From: Bordetella parapertussis
GTDB lineage: Bacteria > Pseudomonadota > Gammaproteobacteria > Burkholderiales > Burkholderiaceae_C
Assembly (NCBI GenBank): GCA_945878065.1
Contig: CAMDXA010000009.1
Coordinates: 1 to 64,000 of the forward strand
Length of the DNA stretch: 64,000 nt
Reading direction: 5' to 3'
Shown: positions 1 through 14,406 of the stretch, one piece after another
Layout of the letters: every line of letters starts with the position of its first letter
Numbering within the stretch: the stretch's first letter is position 1
Notes under the pieces: model-generated
Told to the model about the DNA's origin: nothing
Database searches by the model: none
The model's input: only the letters and a program-made list of their open reading frames with translations
Position numbers and translations under genes: made by a program

Positions 1-219
<219 letters not shown>

Positions 220-274
220 ATCATTTCTTTACTGAGGTCTGGCACTTTGTGTTTGGCCTCAAGCAAGGCTTGAT

Positions 275-350
275 AGGGGTATAGCTCAATTGGCAGAGCG
301 TCGGTCTCCAAAACCGAAGGTTGGGGGTTCGATTCCCTCTGCCCCTGCCA
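275..350 (+). tRNA. trpT: tRNA-Trp (anticodon CCA)
   Basis: A 76-nt cloverleaf can be folded by hand. The acceptor arms AGGGGTA and TGCCCCT pair with one G-T wobble. The anticodon stem TCGGT/ACCGA encloses the loop CTCCAAA with anticodon CCA at 308-310, and the T arm contains GGTTCGATTCC. The discriminator base is G, and the terminal CCA at 348-350 is encoded in the DNA. It sits between tuf and secE, the standard position for tRNA-Trp in this gene order, and is probably co-transcribed with its neighbours. Confidence 0.97.
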
Positions 351-376
351 CCTGATTGAAAGATTGGGTGAATACC

Positions 377-402
377 AAGCCCGCCATTTCCCTGGCGGGC
401 TT
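377..402 (+). terminator. Hairpin after tRNA-Trp, terminator-like or processing site
   Basis: AAGCCCGCC (377-385) and GGCGGGCTT (394-402) form a perfect 9-bp stem around an 8-nt loop, 26 bases after the tRNA and 50 bases before secE. The sequence that follows (cggtctcttg) is not a U-tract, so full rho-independent termination is doubtful. A partial terminator or an RNA processing signal separating tRNA-Trp from the secE-nusG message is equally plausible. Confidence 0.5.
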
Positions 403-452
403 CGGTCTCTTGAAAAAACAAGTTTTTTGAATACAACCTGACTGCAAACGCC

Positions 453-836
453 ATGTCCACCGCACAGATCGAAACAGTAACAAGCCCAGCTGACAAAGCC
501 AAATTGGCTGTGGCAGTGGCCTTGGTGCTGGCTGCGTTGGTTTCTTTCTACTTTCTGTCGAGTCAAGGTGCATTGGCCCAGTGGGGCGCCTTGATTGTTT
601 GTTTGATCTTGGCCGTTGTGGTTTTTCTCACATCGTTACATGGCAAGCAACTCATTGGCTTTGGCCGTGATGCATGGCGCGAAGTGCTCAAGGTGGTTTG
701 GCCCACCCGCAAAGAAGCCGTGCAAATGACAGCCTATGTGTTTGGTTTTGTTTTGCTGATGGCGGTGTTCTTGTGGTTGACAGATAAAACCGTCGAATGG
801 GTGTTGTACGACTTGATTCTGGGATGGAAAAAATAA
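453..836 (+). CDS. secE: Preprotein translocase subunit SecE
   Basis: A 127-residue inner-membrane protein of the SecYEG channel. Two hydrophobic segments appear at about residues 16-35 and 40-58. They are followed by the conserved amphipathic SecE region with [20 protein letters not shown] and a third membrane segment at about 90-110 ([14 protein letters not shown]). The three-segment form of roughly 120-130 residues is typical of proteobacteria. The start at 453 has only a weak ribosome-binding site. Its TAA stop shares one base with the preferred nusG start (TAATG), so the two genes are translationally coupled. Confidence 0.95.
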   Translation: MSTAQIETVTSPADKAKLAVAVALVLAALVSFYFLSSQGALAQWGALIVCLILAVVVFLTSLHGKQLIGFGRDAWREVLKVVWPTRKEAVQMTAYVFGFVLLMAVFLWLTDKTVEWVLYDLILGWKK

Positions 837-1420
837 TGACCGAAGAATCCCTTGAACACACATTGATCACCACTGCACCTGCGCATCCCGATATGCGTTG
901 GTATGTGGTGCATGCTTATTCAGGCATGGAAAAAGCTGTGGAACGCAATATTCACGAGCGCATACAGCAAGCTGGTATGCAATCCAAATTCGGCCGTATT
1001 TTGGTTCCCACCGAAGAGGTGGTTGAAATGAAAAACGGTCAGAAAAAAACCACTGAGCGCCGCTTTTTCCCGGGCTATGTGTTGGTTGAAATGATCATGG
1101 ATGACGAAAGTTGGCATTTGATCAAGCACACCAACAAGGTCACAGGTTTTGTGGGTGGTGCGCGCAATCGTCCTGCGCCTATTTCTCAAGAAGACTTGCT
1201 CAAAATTGTCAACCAGATGCAGCAAGGAACCGACAAGCCTCGCCACAAGGTGGAGTTCATGGTCGGTGAATTCATCCGTGTCAAAGATGGCCCGTTCACC
1301 GACTTCAACGGTACCGTTGAAGAAGTGAATTATGAAAAAAATAAGATGCGTGTGTCGGTGACCATTTTTGGTCGCGCCACACCAGTTGAACTTGAATTTG
1401 GACAGGTGGAAAAAACCTGA
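836..1420 (+). CDS. nusG: Transcription termination/antitermination factor NusG
   Basis: NusG links RNA polymerase to Rho and to ribosomal protein S10. The 194-residue reading has an NGN domain beginning [19 protein letters not shown] and carrying [14 protein letters not shown]-terminal KOW domain follows, with [17 protein letters not shown]. In-frame ATG codons also exist at 797 and 824. I prefer 836 because it overlaps the secE stop as TAATG, GGGATGG lies about nine bases upstream, and the longer forms would run into secE. The product is slightly longer than the roughly 180 residues of the E. coli protein owing to an N-terminal extension. A paralogue of the RfaH type is encoded at 38285-38770. 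Confidence 0.96.
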   Translation: MTEESLEHTLITTAPAHPDMRWYVVHAYSGMEKAVERNIHERIQQAGMQSKFGRILVPTEEVVEMKNGQKKTTERRFFPGYVLVEMIMDDESWHLIKHTNKVTGFVGGARNRPAPISQEDLLKIVNQMQQGTDKPRHKVEFMVGEFIRVKDGPFTDFNGTVEEVNYEKNKMRVSVTIFGRATPVELEFGQVEKT

Positions 1421-1474
1421 GCATTGTTTGGTGTCAGGTCGGAGTGCAAACCCCGATCCGTGCATTGAAGTTTG

Positions 1475-1500
1475 ACCTGCGTTTCCGACTCGGCGCAGGT
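1475..1500 (+). promoter_or_regulatory. Hairpin in the nusG-rplK gap
   Basis: In the 146-base gap, ACCTGCG (1475-1481) and CGCAGGT (1494-1500) can form a 7-bp stem. The 12-nt loop contains a small internal pairing (CCG/CGG). No U-tract follows. The region before rplK often carries a promoter and the L1 control region of the rplKA message, but I cannot assign this hairpin to either. It is recorded as a structure only. Confidence 0.3.
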
Positions 1501-1566
1501 TGTAGTCAGTGAGTCCTTAACCCCGGGGAGCCCTCAACAGGCGTTTGTACCCGCAAGGAGAAAAGC

Positions 1567-2001
1567 ATGGCGAAAAAAATCGTCGGCTTCATCAAGCTGC
1601 AAGTGCCAGCTGGTAAAGCCAATCCATCACCGCCCATCGGGCCCGCATTGGGCCAGCGCGGTTTGAACATCATGGAATTCTGTAAGGCGTTCAATGCCCA
1701 GACCCAAGGCGTTGAGCCCGGTCTGCCATTGCCGGTGGTCATCACCGCGTTTGCAGACAAGTCCTTCACTTTCATCATCAAGACCCCGCCAGCGGTCACC
1801 TTGATCAAGAAAGCCATCAAACTCGACAAGGGCTCAGCCCGTCCACACGTCGACAAGGTAGGCAAGATCACACGTGCTCAGCTGGAAGAAATCGCCAAGA
1901 CCAAAATGGTCGACATGACAGCTGCCGATCTGGATGCTGCAGTTCGCACCATCGCCGGTTCTGCCCGTTCCATGGGCGTGACCGTGGAGGGCGTAGTATG
2001 A
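1567..2001 (+). CDS. rplK: 50S ribosomal protein L11
   Basis: The 144-residue product binds 23S rRNA at the GTPase-associated centre, where it contacts elongation factors and RelA. The N-terminal proline-rich domain shows [20 protein letters not shown] and the C-terminal rRNA-binding domain shows [12 protein letters not shown]. Length is normal for the family. The start is supported by AAGGAG at 1555-1560, six bases before the ATG. The stop overlaps the rplA start by four bases (ATGA), so the two genes form the usual L11-L1 operon, which in other bacteria is repressed by free L1. Confidence 0.98.
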   Translation: MAKKIVGFIKLQVPAGKANPSPPIGPALGQRGLNIMEFCKAFNAQTQGVEPGLPLPVVITAFADKSFTFIIKTPPAVTLIKKAIKLDKGSARPHVDKVGKITRAQLEEIAKTKMVDMTAADLDAAVRTIAGSARSMGVTVEGVV

Positions 2002-2690
2002 GCCTGACCAAAAAACAAAAATCCTTCGCCGGTAAAGTAGACAGTAACAAGCTTTACCCGTTTACTGATGCATTGAAAATCGTTAAAGAGTGTGCCACCG
2101 CCAAATTCGATGAATCTATCGACGTGGCCGTGCAGCTCGGTATTGACGCCAAGAAATCCGACCAAGTGGTGCGAGGCGCCGTCGTGTTGCCTAACGGTAC
2201 CGGCAAAATTGCTCGCGTCGCTGTGTTCGCACAAGGCGCTAAAGCCGAAGAAGCGTTGGCCGCCGGCGCTGACGTCGTCGGCATGGACGATTTGGCTGCG
2301 CGCATCAAAGCAGGCGACATGCCTTTTGACGTGGTCATCGCGGCACCGGACGCCATGCGCGTCGTTGGTACCTTGGGCCAAATTTTGGGCCCGCGTGGTT
2401 TGATGCCTAACCCCAAAGTTGGCACTGTCACACCTGACGTAGCCACCGCGGTGCGTAATGCCAAAGCAGGTCAAGTGCAGTTCCGCGTCGACAAGGCAGG
2501 TATTGTTCACGCCACCATTGGCCGCCGTTCTTTTGACAGCGATAAGTTGCAGGGCAACTTGGTCGCTTTGATAGACGCCTTGAGCAAAGCCAAACCCGCC
2601 ACCAGCAAAGGTGTTTACCTTCGCAAACTGGCCGTGTCCTCAACCATGGGTGTAGGCGTTCGCGTCGACACACAAACACTGAGCGCCTAA
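1998..2690 (+). CDS. rplA: 50S ribosomal protein L1
   Basis: A 230-residue L1 protein of the ribosomal stalk that helps release deacylated tRNA. Characteristic stretches are VVLPNGTGK and the near-invariant [16 protein letters not shown], with [14 protein letters not shown] further on. Length matches bacterial L1 (about 230). Its ATG overlaps the rplK stop, indicating translational coupling. In E. coli L1 also represses its own operon by binding mRNA before rplK. A similar site would have to lie in the 1421-1566 gap, but I did not identify one securely. Confidence 0.98.
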   Translation: MSLTKKQKSFAGKVDSNKLYPFTDALKIVKECATAKFDESIDVAVQLGIDAKKSDQVVRGAVVLPNGTGKIARVAVFAQGAKAEEALAAGADVVGMDDLAARIKAGDMPFDVVIAAPDAMRVVGTLGQILGPRGLMPNPKVGTVTPDVATAVRNAKAGQVQFRVDKAGIVHATIGRRSFDSDKLQGNLVALIDALSKAKPATSKGVYLRKLAVSSTMGVGVRVDTQTLSA

Positions 2691-2919
2691 AGCGCTCGGC
2701 ATTCAGGGCGGTTTCAATGACCGCCTTGAAGCGGTGGGTCAGTTGGGTTGCAAAACCCGGCTGAGCCATCCAAGACCGTTGGCGTGCAGCCTGACTGCAC
2801 TTAATTCACCAGCCAACGCAGATGGCGATCCCGCTGAAAAGAATTTTTCTTGACAGTCAGGTCGCTGAAACCGGTGTGTGAAAGGGGCAACCCGATCGCA
2901 CTTTTTGAAGGAGTAGACC
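2691..2919 (+). promoter_or_regulatory. Ribosomal L10 leader region before rplJ
   Basis: This 229-base gap is where an L10(L12) complex usually binds rplJL mRNA. Two strong structures are visible. A 10-bp stem pairs 2703-2712 with 2720-2729 (one wobble, 7-nt loop). A longer one pairs 2736-2749 with 2754-2767 over 14 positions with a single G-G mismatch, closed by a GCAA tetraloop at 2750-2753. The first may also end the rplKA message. The position and the purine-rich AAGGAG directly before rplJ fit an autogenous leader of the Rfam L10_leader kind. I could not compare with that covariance model, so the class is inferred. Confidence 0.6.
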
Positions 2920-3420
2920 TTGAGTCTGAATCGCAGTGAAAAAGAAGCCGTCGTCACAGAAGTGTCGGCATTGGCTGCACAAGCGCAGACGCTGGTGATG
3001 GCGGAATACCGCGGCATCACGGTCGCAGACATGACCAAATTTCGCGCCAGTGCGCGCAGCCAGGGCGTATCGCTCAGCGTGTTGAAAAACACGCTGGCAC
3101 GCCGTGCTGTCGCCGGTACGTCGTTTGAAGCTGTCTCTGACCAGATGACCGGCCCGCTGATCTATGGTTTCTCTGTAGATGCTGTGGCCGCTGCCAAAGT
3201 GGTGGCCGATTTCGCGAAAACCAACGACAAGTTGGTCATTCGTGGCGGCGCATTTGCAGGCAAATCCCTGGACGTCAACGGCGTGAAACAACTGGCAAGT
3301 ATTCCCTCCAAGGAAGTCTTGCTGGCGCAATTGTGTGGATTGCTCATGTCACCCATGTCGCGTACCGCAGTGGTACTCGGCGCATTGGCGGCGAAAAAAG
3401 AAGAGGCGGTTGCCGCGTAA
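2920..3420 (+). CDS. rplJ: 50S ribosomal protein L10
   Basis: L10 anchors the L7/L12 stalk to 23S rRNA. The 166-residue product begins [11 protein letters not shown] and contains [17 protein letters not shown] and [12 protein letters not shown], typical of L10. The start codon is TTG, supported by AAGGAG at 2908-2913 with a six-base spacer and by the absence of any nearby upstream ATG. Length is normal. It follows the structured leader at 2691-2919 and is 67 bases ahead of rplL, so expression is probably controlled by L10(L12) feedback. Confidence 0.97.
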   Translation: MSLNRSEKEAVVTEVSALAAQAQTLVMAEYRGITVADMTKFRASARSQGVSLSVLKNTLARRAVAGTSFEAVSDQMTGPLIYGFSVDAVAAAKVVADFAKTNDKLVIRGGAFAGKSLDVNGVKQLASIPSKEVLLAQLCGLLMSPMSRTAVVLGALAAKKEEAVAA

Positions 3421-3487
3421 AGCGTGCAGCACTTTTAAAAAATCTGCTGCCGCTTAAGGCAGCCCTGAACGAGTTAAGGAAATCAAC

Positions 3488-3865
3488 ATGGCATTCGATA
3501 AAGACGCATTTTTGACCGCACTGGACAGCATGACGGTCATGGAACTCAACGAGCTGGTGAAAGCCATCGAAGAGAAATTCGGCGTGAGCGCCGCAGCCAT
3601 GGCAGCACCTGCTGCTGCCGGCGGTGGCGGTGGCGCAGCTGCTGCTGAAGAGAAAACCGAGTTCAACGTGATGTTGCTCGAAGCCGGTGCCAACAAAGTC
3701 GGCGTCATCAAAGCAGTGCGCGAAATCACTGGTCTGGGTTTGAAAGAAGCCAAAGACCTGGTTGACGGTGCACCCAAAGCTGTCAAGGAAGCTGCCCCCA
3801 AAGCAGATGCCGAAGCAGCCAAGAAAAAATTGGAAGAAGCCGGCGCCAAGGTCGAGCTCAAGTAA
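3488..3865 (+). CDS. rplL: 50S ribosomal protein L7/L12
   Basis: A 125-residue acidic stalk protein that recruits translation GTPases. The N-terminal dimerisation helices (residues 1-35, [17 protein letters not shown]) lead to an Ala/Gly-rich flexible hinge at about 36-54. The C-terminal factor-binding domain carries [24 protein letters not shown] at 3476-3480 sits seven bases before the ATG. The gene ends 254 bases before rpoB, and that gap contains an attenuator-like hairpin. Confidence 0.98.
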   Translation: MAFDKDAFLTALDSMTVMELNELVKAIEEKFGVSAAAMAAPAAAGGGGGAAAAEEKTEFNVMLLEAGANKVGVIKAVREITGLGLKEAKDLVDGAPKAVKEAAPKADAEAAKKKLEEAGAKVELK

Positions 3866-3875
3866 TCGGTCCCAC

Positions 3876-3912
3876 AAAGGCTGTTTGTCCTCACAAGGGA
3901 CATCCAGCCTTT
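3876..3912 (+). terminator. rplL-rpoB intergenic attenuator or RNase III-type hairpin
   Basis: AAAGGCTG (3876-3883) pairs with CAGCCTTT (3905-3912), and an inner TGTCC/GGACA pairing (3886-3890 with 3898-3902) extends the stem. The hairpin lies 11 bases after the rplL stop. In E. coli the same position holds a partial terminator and RNase III site that lowers rpoBC expression relative to the ribosomal genes. The lack of a clear U-tract favours partial termination or processing. The remaining gap to 4119 shows no gene. Confidence 0.55.
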
Positions 3913-4119
3913 GGCGCTCTCAGAGCGCACCCGACAACCGGTGCTCACCGTTTGTCGAGTGTCTTCTGAGCTGACTGCAGAAGAACCTTGGTTCGGGTTG
4001 TGTGCAATGCACAACCGTCCGCCAACGCTGGTAGTGGCCAGCGGGCCAAGCACAACGCACACTTGCCCAGAGCAAACTGTGCGGCCCCAGTCGCCGAGTG
4101 AATCAAGTCCGGAGAACTC

Positions 4120-8228
<4,109 letters not shown>

Positions 8229-8232
<4 letters not shown>

Positions 8233-11200
8233 AATCATTACTCGACCTCTTTAAGCAGTTCACACCTGATGAGCATTTCGATGCCATCAAAATCGGACTG
8301 GCTTCCCCGGAAAAAATCCGTTCATGGTCTTTCGGCGAAGTCAAAAAACCCGAGACCATCAACTACCGCACCTTCAAGCCCGAGCGTGACGGTTTGTTCT
8401 GCGCCAAGATCTTCGGCCCTATCAAGGACTACGAATGCTTGTGTGGCAAATACAAACGTCTGAAACACCGTGGCGTGATTTGCGAGAAGTGCGGCGTTGA
8501 AGTCACACAAACCAAAGTGCGTCGTGACCGCATGGGTCACATCGACTTGGCCGCGCCTTGCGCCCACATCTGGTTCTTGAAGTCACTGCCCAGCCGTTTG
8601 GGTTTGGTGCTGGACATGACATTGCGCGACATCGAACGCGTGTTGTATTTCGAAGCGTATGTCGTGACCGACCCCGGCATGACTGCGCTGAAAAAATACG
8701 CCATCATGACTGAAGACGAGTACGAGGCCAAGCGCATCGAACTCGGTGACGAATTCCAGGCCAAGATGGGCGCGGAAGGCGTACGCGATTTGTTGGAGAG
8801 CATGGAAATCGACATGGAGATTGAAAAACTCCGCAACGATTTGACCGGTTCTGAAATCAAGATCAAGAAAAACGCCAAACGCCTCAAGGTGTTGGAAGCC
8901 TTCAAAAAATCCGGCATCAAACCTGAGTGGATGGTGTTGTCAGTGCTGCCAGTGCTGCCGCCCGATTTGCGTCCTTTGGTGCCCTTGGATGGCGGGCGTT
9001 TCGCCACTTCCGACTTGAATGACTTGTACCGTCGCGTCATCAACCGTAACAGCCGTTTGCGCCGTTTGCTGGAATTGAATGCGCCTGAAATCATTGCCCG
9101 CAATGAAAAGCGCATGTTGCAAGAAGCGGTCGACAGCTTGCTGGACAACGGCCGTCGCGGCAAAGCCATGACCGGCGCAAACAAGCGCGCGCTCAAGTCT
9201 TTGGCCGACATGATCAAAGGCAAGTCAGGCCGTTTCCGCCAGAACTTGCTGGGCAAGCGCGTCGACTACTCTGGTCGTTCTGTCATCACCGTGGGCCCAA
9301 CCCTCAAGCTGCACCAGTGCGGTTTGCCAAAGCTGATGGCTTTGGAATTGTTCAAGCCTTTCATCTTCAGCAAACTGGAGTTGATGGGCATTGCCACCAC
9401 CATCAAGGCTGCGAAGAAAGAAGTCGAAGCCGGCACACCGGTGGTGTGGGACATCTTGGAAGAGGTCATCAAAGAGCATCCGGTGTTGTTGAACCGTGCG
9501 CCTACGCTGCATCGCTTGGGCATCCAAGCTTTCGAACCTATTTTGATCGAAGGCAAAGCCATTCAATTGCACCCGCTGGTGTGTTCCGCTTTCAACGCCG
9601 ACTTTGACGGCGACCAAATGGCCGTGCACATTCCTTTGTCGGTGGAAGCGCAAATGGAAGCCCGCACTTTGATGCTGGCCTCCAACAACGTGCTGTTCCC
9701 CGCCAACGGCGAGCCTTCTATCGTTCCTTCGCAAGACGTGGTGCTGGGTCTGTACTACACGACCCGTGAGCGCATCAATGGCAAAGGCGAAGGCCTGGTG
9801 TTTGCCGACATCGGTGAAGTGCAGCGTGCCTTGGACGCCAACGTGGTTGAGTTGACCGCCAAGATCACCGTGCGCATGACCGAGTGGATCAAGGACAAAG
9901 TCACTGGCGAATTCTCCAGCAGCACCTCGTTGGTAGAAACCACTGTCGGTCGCGCCTTGTTGTCTGAAATCCTTCCGCGCGGTTTGCCTTTCAGCAACTT
10001 GAACAAAGCGCTGAAGAAAAAGGAAATCTCCAAGCTGATCAACACGTCTTTCCGTAAATGCGGTTTGAAAGAAACCGTGGTGTTCGCTGACAAGTTGCTG
10101 CAAAACGGTTTCCGTCTGGCCACACGTGCCGGCATTTCCATCTGTATCGACGACATGTTGGTGCCGTTTGAAAAACACGCCATCATCGAGAGCGCTGAAA
10201 AAGAAGTCAAAGACATCGAGCAGCAATATGTGTCGGGTCTGGTGACTTCCGGCGAGCGCTACAACAAGGTGGTTGACATCTGGGGCAAGGCTGGTGACGC
10301 GGTATCCAAAGTGATGATGGACCAGTTGCGCAAAGAGAAAACCACTGACCGCCACGGCAATGAAGTGGAGCAAGAGTCGTTCAACTCCATCTACATGATG
10401 GCCGACTCGGGTGCGCGCGGTTCTGCCGCTCAAATCCGTCAGCTCGCCGGTATGCGCGGACTGATGGCCAAACCTGACGGCTCCATCATCGAAACACCTA
10501 TCACGGCCAATTTCCGTGAAGGCTTGAATGTGTTGCAGTACTTCATCTCCACACACGGTGCACGAAAAGGCTTGGCGGACACGGCGCTCAAAACCGCCAA
10601 CTCCGGCTATTTGACGCGCCGTTTGGTGGACGTGACCCAAGACTTGGTGGTCATTGAAGAAGACTGCGGCACCAGCAACGGACAGTTGATGCGCGCCATC
10701 GTCGAAGGCGGTGAAGTCATCGAGTCTTTGCGTGACCGCGTGCTGGGACGCACTGTGGCTGAAGACGTGGTTCATCCTGAAACCCGCGAAACTCTGGTGC
10801 CAGCCGGCGAGATGTTGGACGAGGATTTGATCGACGAGATCGAATTGCTGGGCGTGGATGAAATCAAGGTCCGCACAGCGCTTAACTGCGAAACACGTTT
10901 TGGTTTGTGTGCCAAGTGTTATGGCCGCGATCTGGGCCGTGGCGGTTTGGTCAACGTTGGTGAAGCTGTCGGTGTTATCGCCGCCCAGTCCATCGGCGAA
11001 CCCGGCACACAGCTGACCATGCGTACCTTCCACATCGGCGGTGCAGCCTCACGTGCAGCAGTCGCGTCCAGCGTGGATGCCAAGTCCAACGGTGTCATCG
11101 GCTTTAACGCCACCATGCGCTATGTGACCAACAGCAAAAACGAACTGGTCGTTATTTCACGTTCCGGTGAAATCGTGATTCATGACGAGCAAGGCCGCGA

Positions 11201-12446
11201 GCGCGAGCGTCACAAAGTGCCTTACGGTGCTATTTTGGCGATCAAGCCGGACCAGAGCATCAAGGCCGGCACCATATTGGCCAACTGGGATCCGTTGACA
11301 CGTCCTGTGATCACCGAGTTTGCCGGTAAGACACAATTTGAAAATGTCGAAGAAGGTTTGACGGTCGCCAAGCAATTGGACGAAGTCACCGGTTTGTCAA
11401 CCTTGGTGGTCATTGACCCCAAGCGTCGCGGTTCCACCAAAGTGGTGCGTCCGCAGGTCAAGTTGATCGATGCCTCCGGCAAAGAAGTGAAGATCCCCGG
11501 CACCGACCATTCTGTGACCATCGGCTTCCAAGTCGGCGCGCTGATTCAAGTGCGCGACGGTCAGGACGTAGGCCCAGGCGAAGTGCTGGCGCGTATTCCT
11601 GTGGAAGGTCAAAAGACACGAGACATCACCGGCGGTTTGCCGCGTGTGGCCGAGTTGTTCGAAGCCCGTTCGCCGAAAGACAAAGGCATTTTGGCTGAGA
11701 TGACAGGTACCGTGTCCTTCGGTAAAGAAACCAAAGGCAAGATCCGCTTGCAGATCACTGACCCAGAAGGCACTGTGTGGGAAGAACTCATTCCCAAAGA
11801 GAAAAACATCGTGGTGCACGAAGGCCAGGTGGTCAACAAAGGCGAGAGCATCGTCGACGGCCCTGCAGACCCGCAAGACATTTTGCGTTTGCTGGGTATC
11901 GAAGAGTTGGCGCGTTACATCGTCGACGAAGTGCAAGACGTTTACCGTTTGCAAGGTGTGAAGATCAACGACAAGCACATTGAAGTGATTGTTCGTCAGA
12001 TGCTGCGCCGTGTGGTGGTCGACAATGTCGGCGACACGAACTACATCAGCGGTGAACAAGTTGAGCGTTCAGAAATGCTCAACACCAATGAAGCTTTGCA
12101 ACGCGATGCCAAGATGCCTGCGACCTACACCAATTTGTTGTTGGGCATCACCAAAGCTTCCTTGTCTACCGATTCGTTCATCTCTGCGGCGTCCTTCCAG
12201 GAAACCACACGCGTTCTCACCGAGGCTGCCATCATGGGCAAACGCGATGAATTGCGTGGCTTGAAAGAGAACGTCATCGTCGGCCGACTCATTCCTGCCG
12301 GTTCAGGCATGGCCTACCACAGGGCACGCAAAGCCAAGGATTTGATGGACGAAGCAGAGCGTCGCGCGATCACCGAGAACGAAGCCGAAGAGCTCGCCTT
12401 GGCGCAACAGCAAGAGGGCAGCAACGAAGAGACCCCGGCAGACTGA
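8229..12446 (+). CDS. rpoC: DNA-directed RNA polymerase subunit beta'
   Basis: The 1405-residue catalytic subunit is full length. The N-terminal zinc site shows [20 protein letters not shown]. The active-site motif NADFDGD is present with Asp458, Asp460 and Asp462 as the magnesium ligands. The second zinc site reads [15 protein letters not shown], and the bridge and trigger regions include [11 protein letters not shown]. It is translated from an ATG overlapping the rpoB stop. A modest hairpin follows the stop codon. No split, intein or deletion is seen. Confidence 0.99.
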
Positions 12447-12451
12447 CCGAG

Positions 12452-12471
12452 ATGACCCTGAGGGGTCATTT
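12452..12471 (+). terminator. Candidate terminator after rpoC
   Basis: ATGACCC (12452-12458) and GGGTCAT (12463-12469) form a perfect 7-bp stem with a four-base loop, six bases after the rpoC stop, followed by only TT. The position suits the end of the rpoBC transcript, but the weak U-tract makes it a moderate call. The next gene starts about 37 bases later on the same strand, so read-through is likely. Confidence 0.5.
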
Positions 12472-12507
12472 CGCCAAAGTCTGTCTCATCACTAGGCGTC
12501 TTTGAGC

Positions 12508-13062
12508 ATGCTGCATTCAAGCTGGTTCTGGATTGCATTTGCCATTCTGGTGTTTTGGTCACTGGGGGCATACAACAGACTGGTGAGATTGCGTGCACAG
12601 ATCAAACAACAGTTTGGTCCGTTGCAAGCGGTTTTGATGGAGTACCAGGAAGTGGTGCAGCAAGCAGTGACTGCCGCTGCTGCTGCCCCCCAGTTGTGGG
12701 ACAACCCGGGCAGTTCAGACTTGGGTCACAGCCACTGGACTCGGTTGCAAGTGGCCGCTGGGCTGTCCACCGTGGCCTTGGCCCGCATGCAGTCCCATGC
12801 CTTGGACCAAGACAGTGCGCAAGCCTTGCATGATGCCGCGGCCGAATTACAGGACGCATGGGCGGCATTGATTCATCCGGATGTCTACTACATCAATATT
12901 CCGCAAAACCTGAAGCAGCGCTGGCTGGAGTTGGACTTACTGGTGCAGCCTGAGCTCGGACGGTTCAATGCAGCCATCGGAGAATACAACGAGGCCATCG
13001 CCCAATACCCTGCGGCATTGCTGGCCAAGTTGTTTCAATTTCAGCCGGCTACCCCGTTGTGA
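12508..13062 (+). CDS. LemA-like membrane-anchored protein
   Basis: A 184-residue protein with one N-terminal membrane segment (about residues 4-22, SSWFWIAFAILVFWSLGAYN) and a helical remainder. YNRLVRLRAQIKQQFGPLQAVL near the N-terminus splits into YNRLVRLRAQI and a following helix typical of LemA. The C-terminus ends in AIGEYNEAIAQYPAALLAKL, also the LemA pattern, then FQFQPATPL. The molecular role of LemA proteins is not settled. A TTG at 12502 gives two more residues. I prefer the ATG because GGCG lies at a better distance. The TGA stop overlaps the GTG start of rsmB (GTGA), so the two are coupled. Confidence 0.75.
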   Translation: MLHSSWFWIAFAILVFWSLGAYNRLVRLRAQIKQQFGPLQAVLMEYQEVVQQAVTAAAAAPQLWDNPGSSDLGHSHWTRLQVAAGLSTVALARMQSHALDQDSAQALHDAAAELQDAWAALIHPDVYYINIPQNLKQRWLELDLLVQPELGRFNAAIGEYNEAIAQYPAALLAKLFQFQPATPL

Positions 13063-14405
13063 CACAGACGCCTGTGCATGAAGCTGGCACAAGCTTGGCG
13101 CCGCCTTTGTGGCAGCAATTGCAAGCATGTGCCAAAGCGTTGCGGGCCGTGCGACAAGGGCGCAACCATGTGCAGGCATTGGCAGGTGTATCGCCCGCGA
13201 TGCGGCCTGCGGCCCAAGCCTTGTTGTTTGCAGTATTGCGGCACTGGGGCATGACGCAAGCTATTCAAAAACATGTGGTGCAACGCGCACCTCCTGCTGC
13301 GGTGGACGACTTGCTGTGCGTCGGATTGGCATTGGCTTTGCCAGACACGCAGGCCATGTACCCCATGCATACCTTGGTGAATCAATTGGTGGAAGCGGCC
13401 AAACGCGACCCGGGCACCCGGGCGCAAGCAGCGTTCATCAACGCCTGTGTGCGGCGTTTTGACCGCGAACGTGTGCAATTGATCAAGCGCAGCGAGGCAC
13501 AGCTATCAGCGCGTTGGAACCATCCGCAATGGTGGGTGAAAGCCGTCCAACAGGACCATCCGTTGCATTGGGAGGCGGTGTTGATCGCCAGCCAGAAGGC
13601 GGCGCCCATGGCAGTCCGTGTCAACCGCCGACAGCAATCGGTAGAGGCATTACAAGCCCTTTGGCAGTCTCAAGGAATAGCGACACGGCGTTGCGGGGAA
13701 AGCGGCTTGGTGCTGCAGCAACCACAAGCCGTAAATGCCTTGCCCGGGTTCGAGCAGGGCTGGTTTTCTGTGCAAGACCCGGGTGCACAAATGGCCGCGC
13801 CGTTGTTGTTGAATGGTTTACAACCCATAGGTACGAAGCGTTTGCGTGTGCTTGACGCATGTGCCGCACCCGGGGGCAAGACCGCGCATTTGCTTGAAAT
13901 GGCAGACATGGATCTGCTGGCAATAGATGTGGAAGCGGCCCGTTGTCAGCGGGTGCATGAAAATTTGCAACGCTTGCAATTGAAAGCTGAGGTGCGCTGC
14001 GCCGATGCTGCGCGCCCCAGCGATTGGTGGGACGGACAAGCATGGGACGCGATCTTGCTGGATGCACCTTGCACGGCTTCTGGCATTGTGCGCAGGCACC
14101 CAGATATTCCGTGGTTGCGTCGCCAAAGTGATGTTGCCGCTTTGGCTGACACACAGCATCACATGCTACGGGCGTTATGGCCCACCCTCAGGCGCGGCGG
14201 ACGCTTGTTATATTGCACCTGTTCTTTATTTCGCGCGGAAGGGGAAGGGCAGATCCAAGCGTTTCTTGTAAACAACAGAGATGCCCTATTAATGCCTTCA
14301 CCAGGGCATTTATTACCCGGTCTGCCAGCAACTGGGGTCGCTGTCTCTGACAATCTGGCTGAGGAGCACGACGGATTCTTTTATGCTTTGCTGGAAAAAC
14401 AATAA
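13059..14405 (+). CDS. rsmB: 16S rRNA (cytosine-967-C5)-methyltransferase RsmB
   Basis: The 448-residue enzyme uses S-adenosylmethionine to methylate C967 of 16S rRNA. It has an N-terminal NusB-like RNA-binding domain (about 1-150) and a Rossmann methyltransferase domain with VLDACAAPGGKTAHLLE. Both catalytic cysteines are visible: Cys338 in LDAPCTASGIVRRHPDI and Cys388 in YCTCSLFRAEGEGQ. Translation begins at a GTG overlapping the LemA-like stop. Length is slightly above the E. coli protein (429). It heads the usual rsmB/DUF4390/NtrYX-like run. Confidence 0.95.
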   Translation: MTQTPVHEAGTSLAPPLWQQLQACAKALRAVRQGRNHVQALAGVSPAMRPAAQALLFAVLRHWGMTQAIQKHVVQRAPPAAVDDLLCVGLALALPDTQAMYPMHTLVNQLVEAAKRDPGTRAQAAFINACVRRFDRERVQLIKRSEAQLSARWNHPQWWVKAVQQDHPLHWEAVLIASQKAAPMAVRVNRRQQSVEALQALWQSQGIATRRCGESGLVLQQPQAVNALPGFEQGWFSVQDPGAQMAAPLLLNGLQPIGTKRLRVLDACAAPGGKTAHLLEMADMDLLAIDVEAARCQRVHENLQRLQLKAEVRCADAARPSDWWDGQAWDAILLDAPCTASGIVRRHPDIPWLRRQSDVAALADTQHHMLRALWPTLRRGGRLLYCTCSLFRAEGEGQIQAFLVNNRDALLMPSPGHLLPGLPATGVAVSDNLAEEHDGFFYALLEKQ

Positions 14406-14406
14406 T

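Noticed and set aside
797..835. Extended nusG start at 797 or 824
   Set aside because: The added residues lie within the secE gene. The start at 836 overlaps the secE stop as TAATG and has a purine-rich site at suitable distance.
9225..11033. 602-codon open frame antisense to rpoC
   Set aside because: It is rich in His and Gln and mirrors the highly conserved rpoC frame. Such antisense ORFs arise from codon bias, and no domain or start signal supports it.
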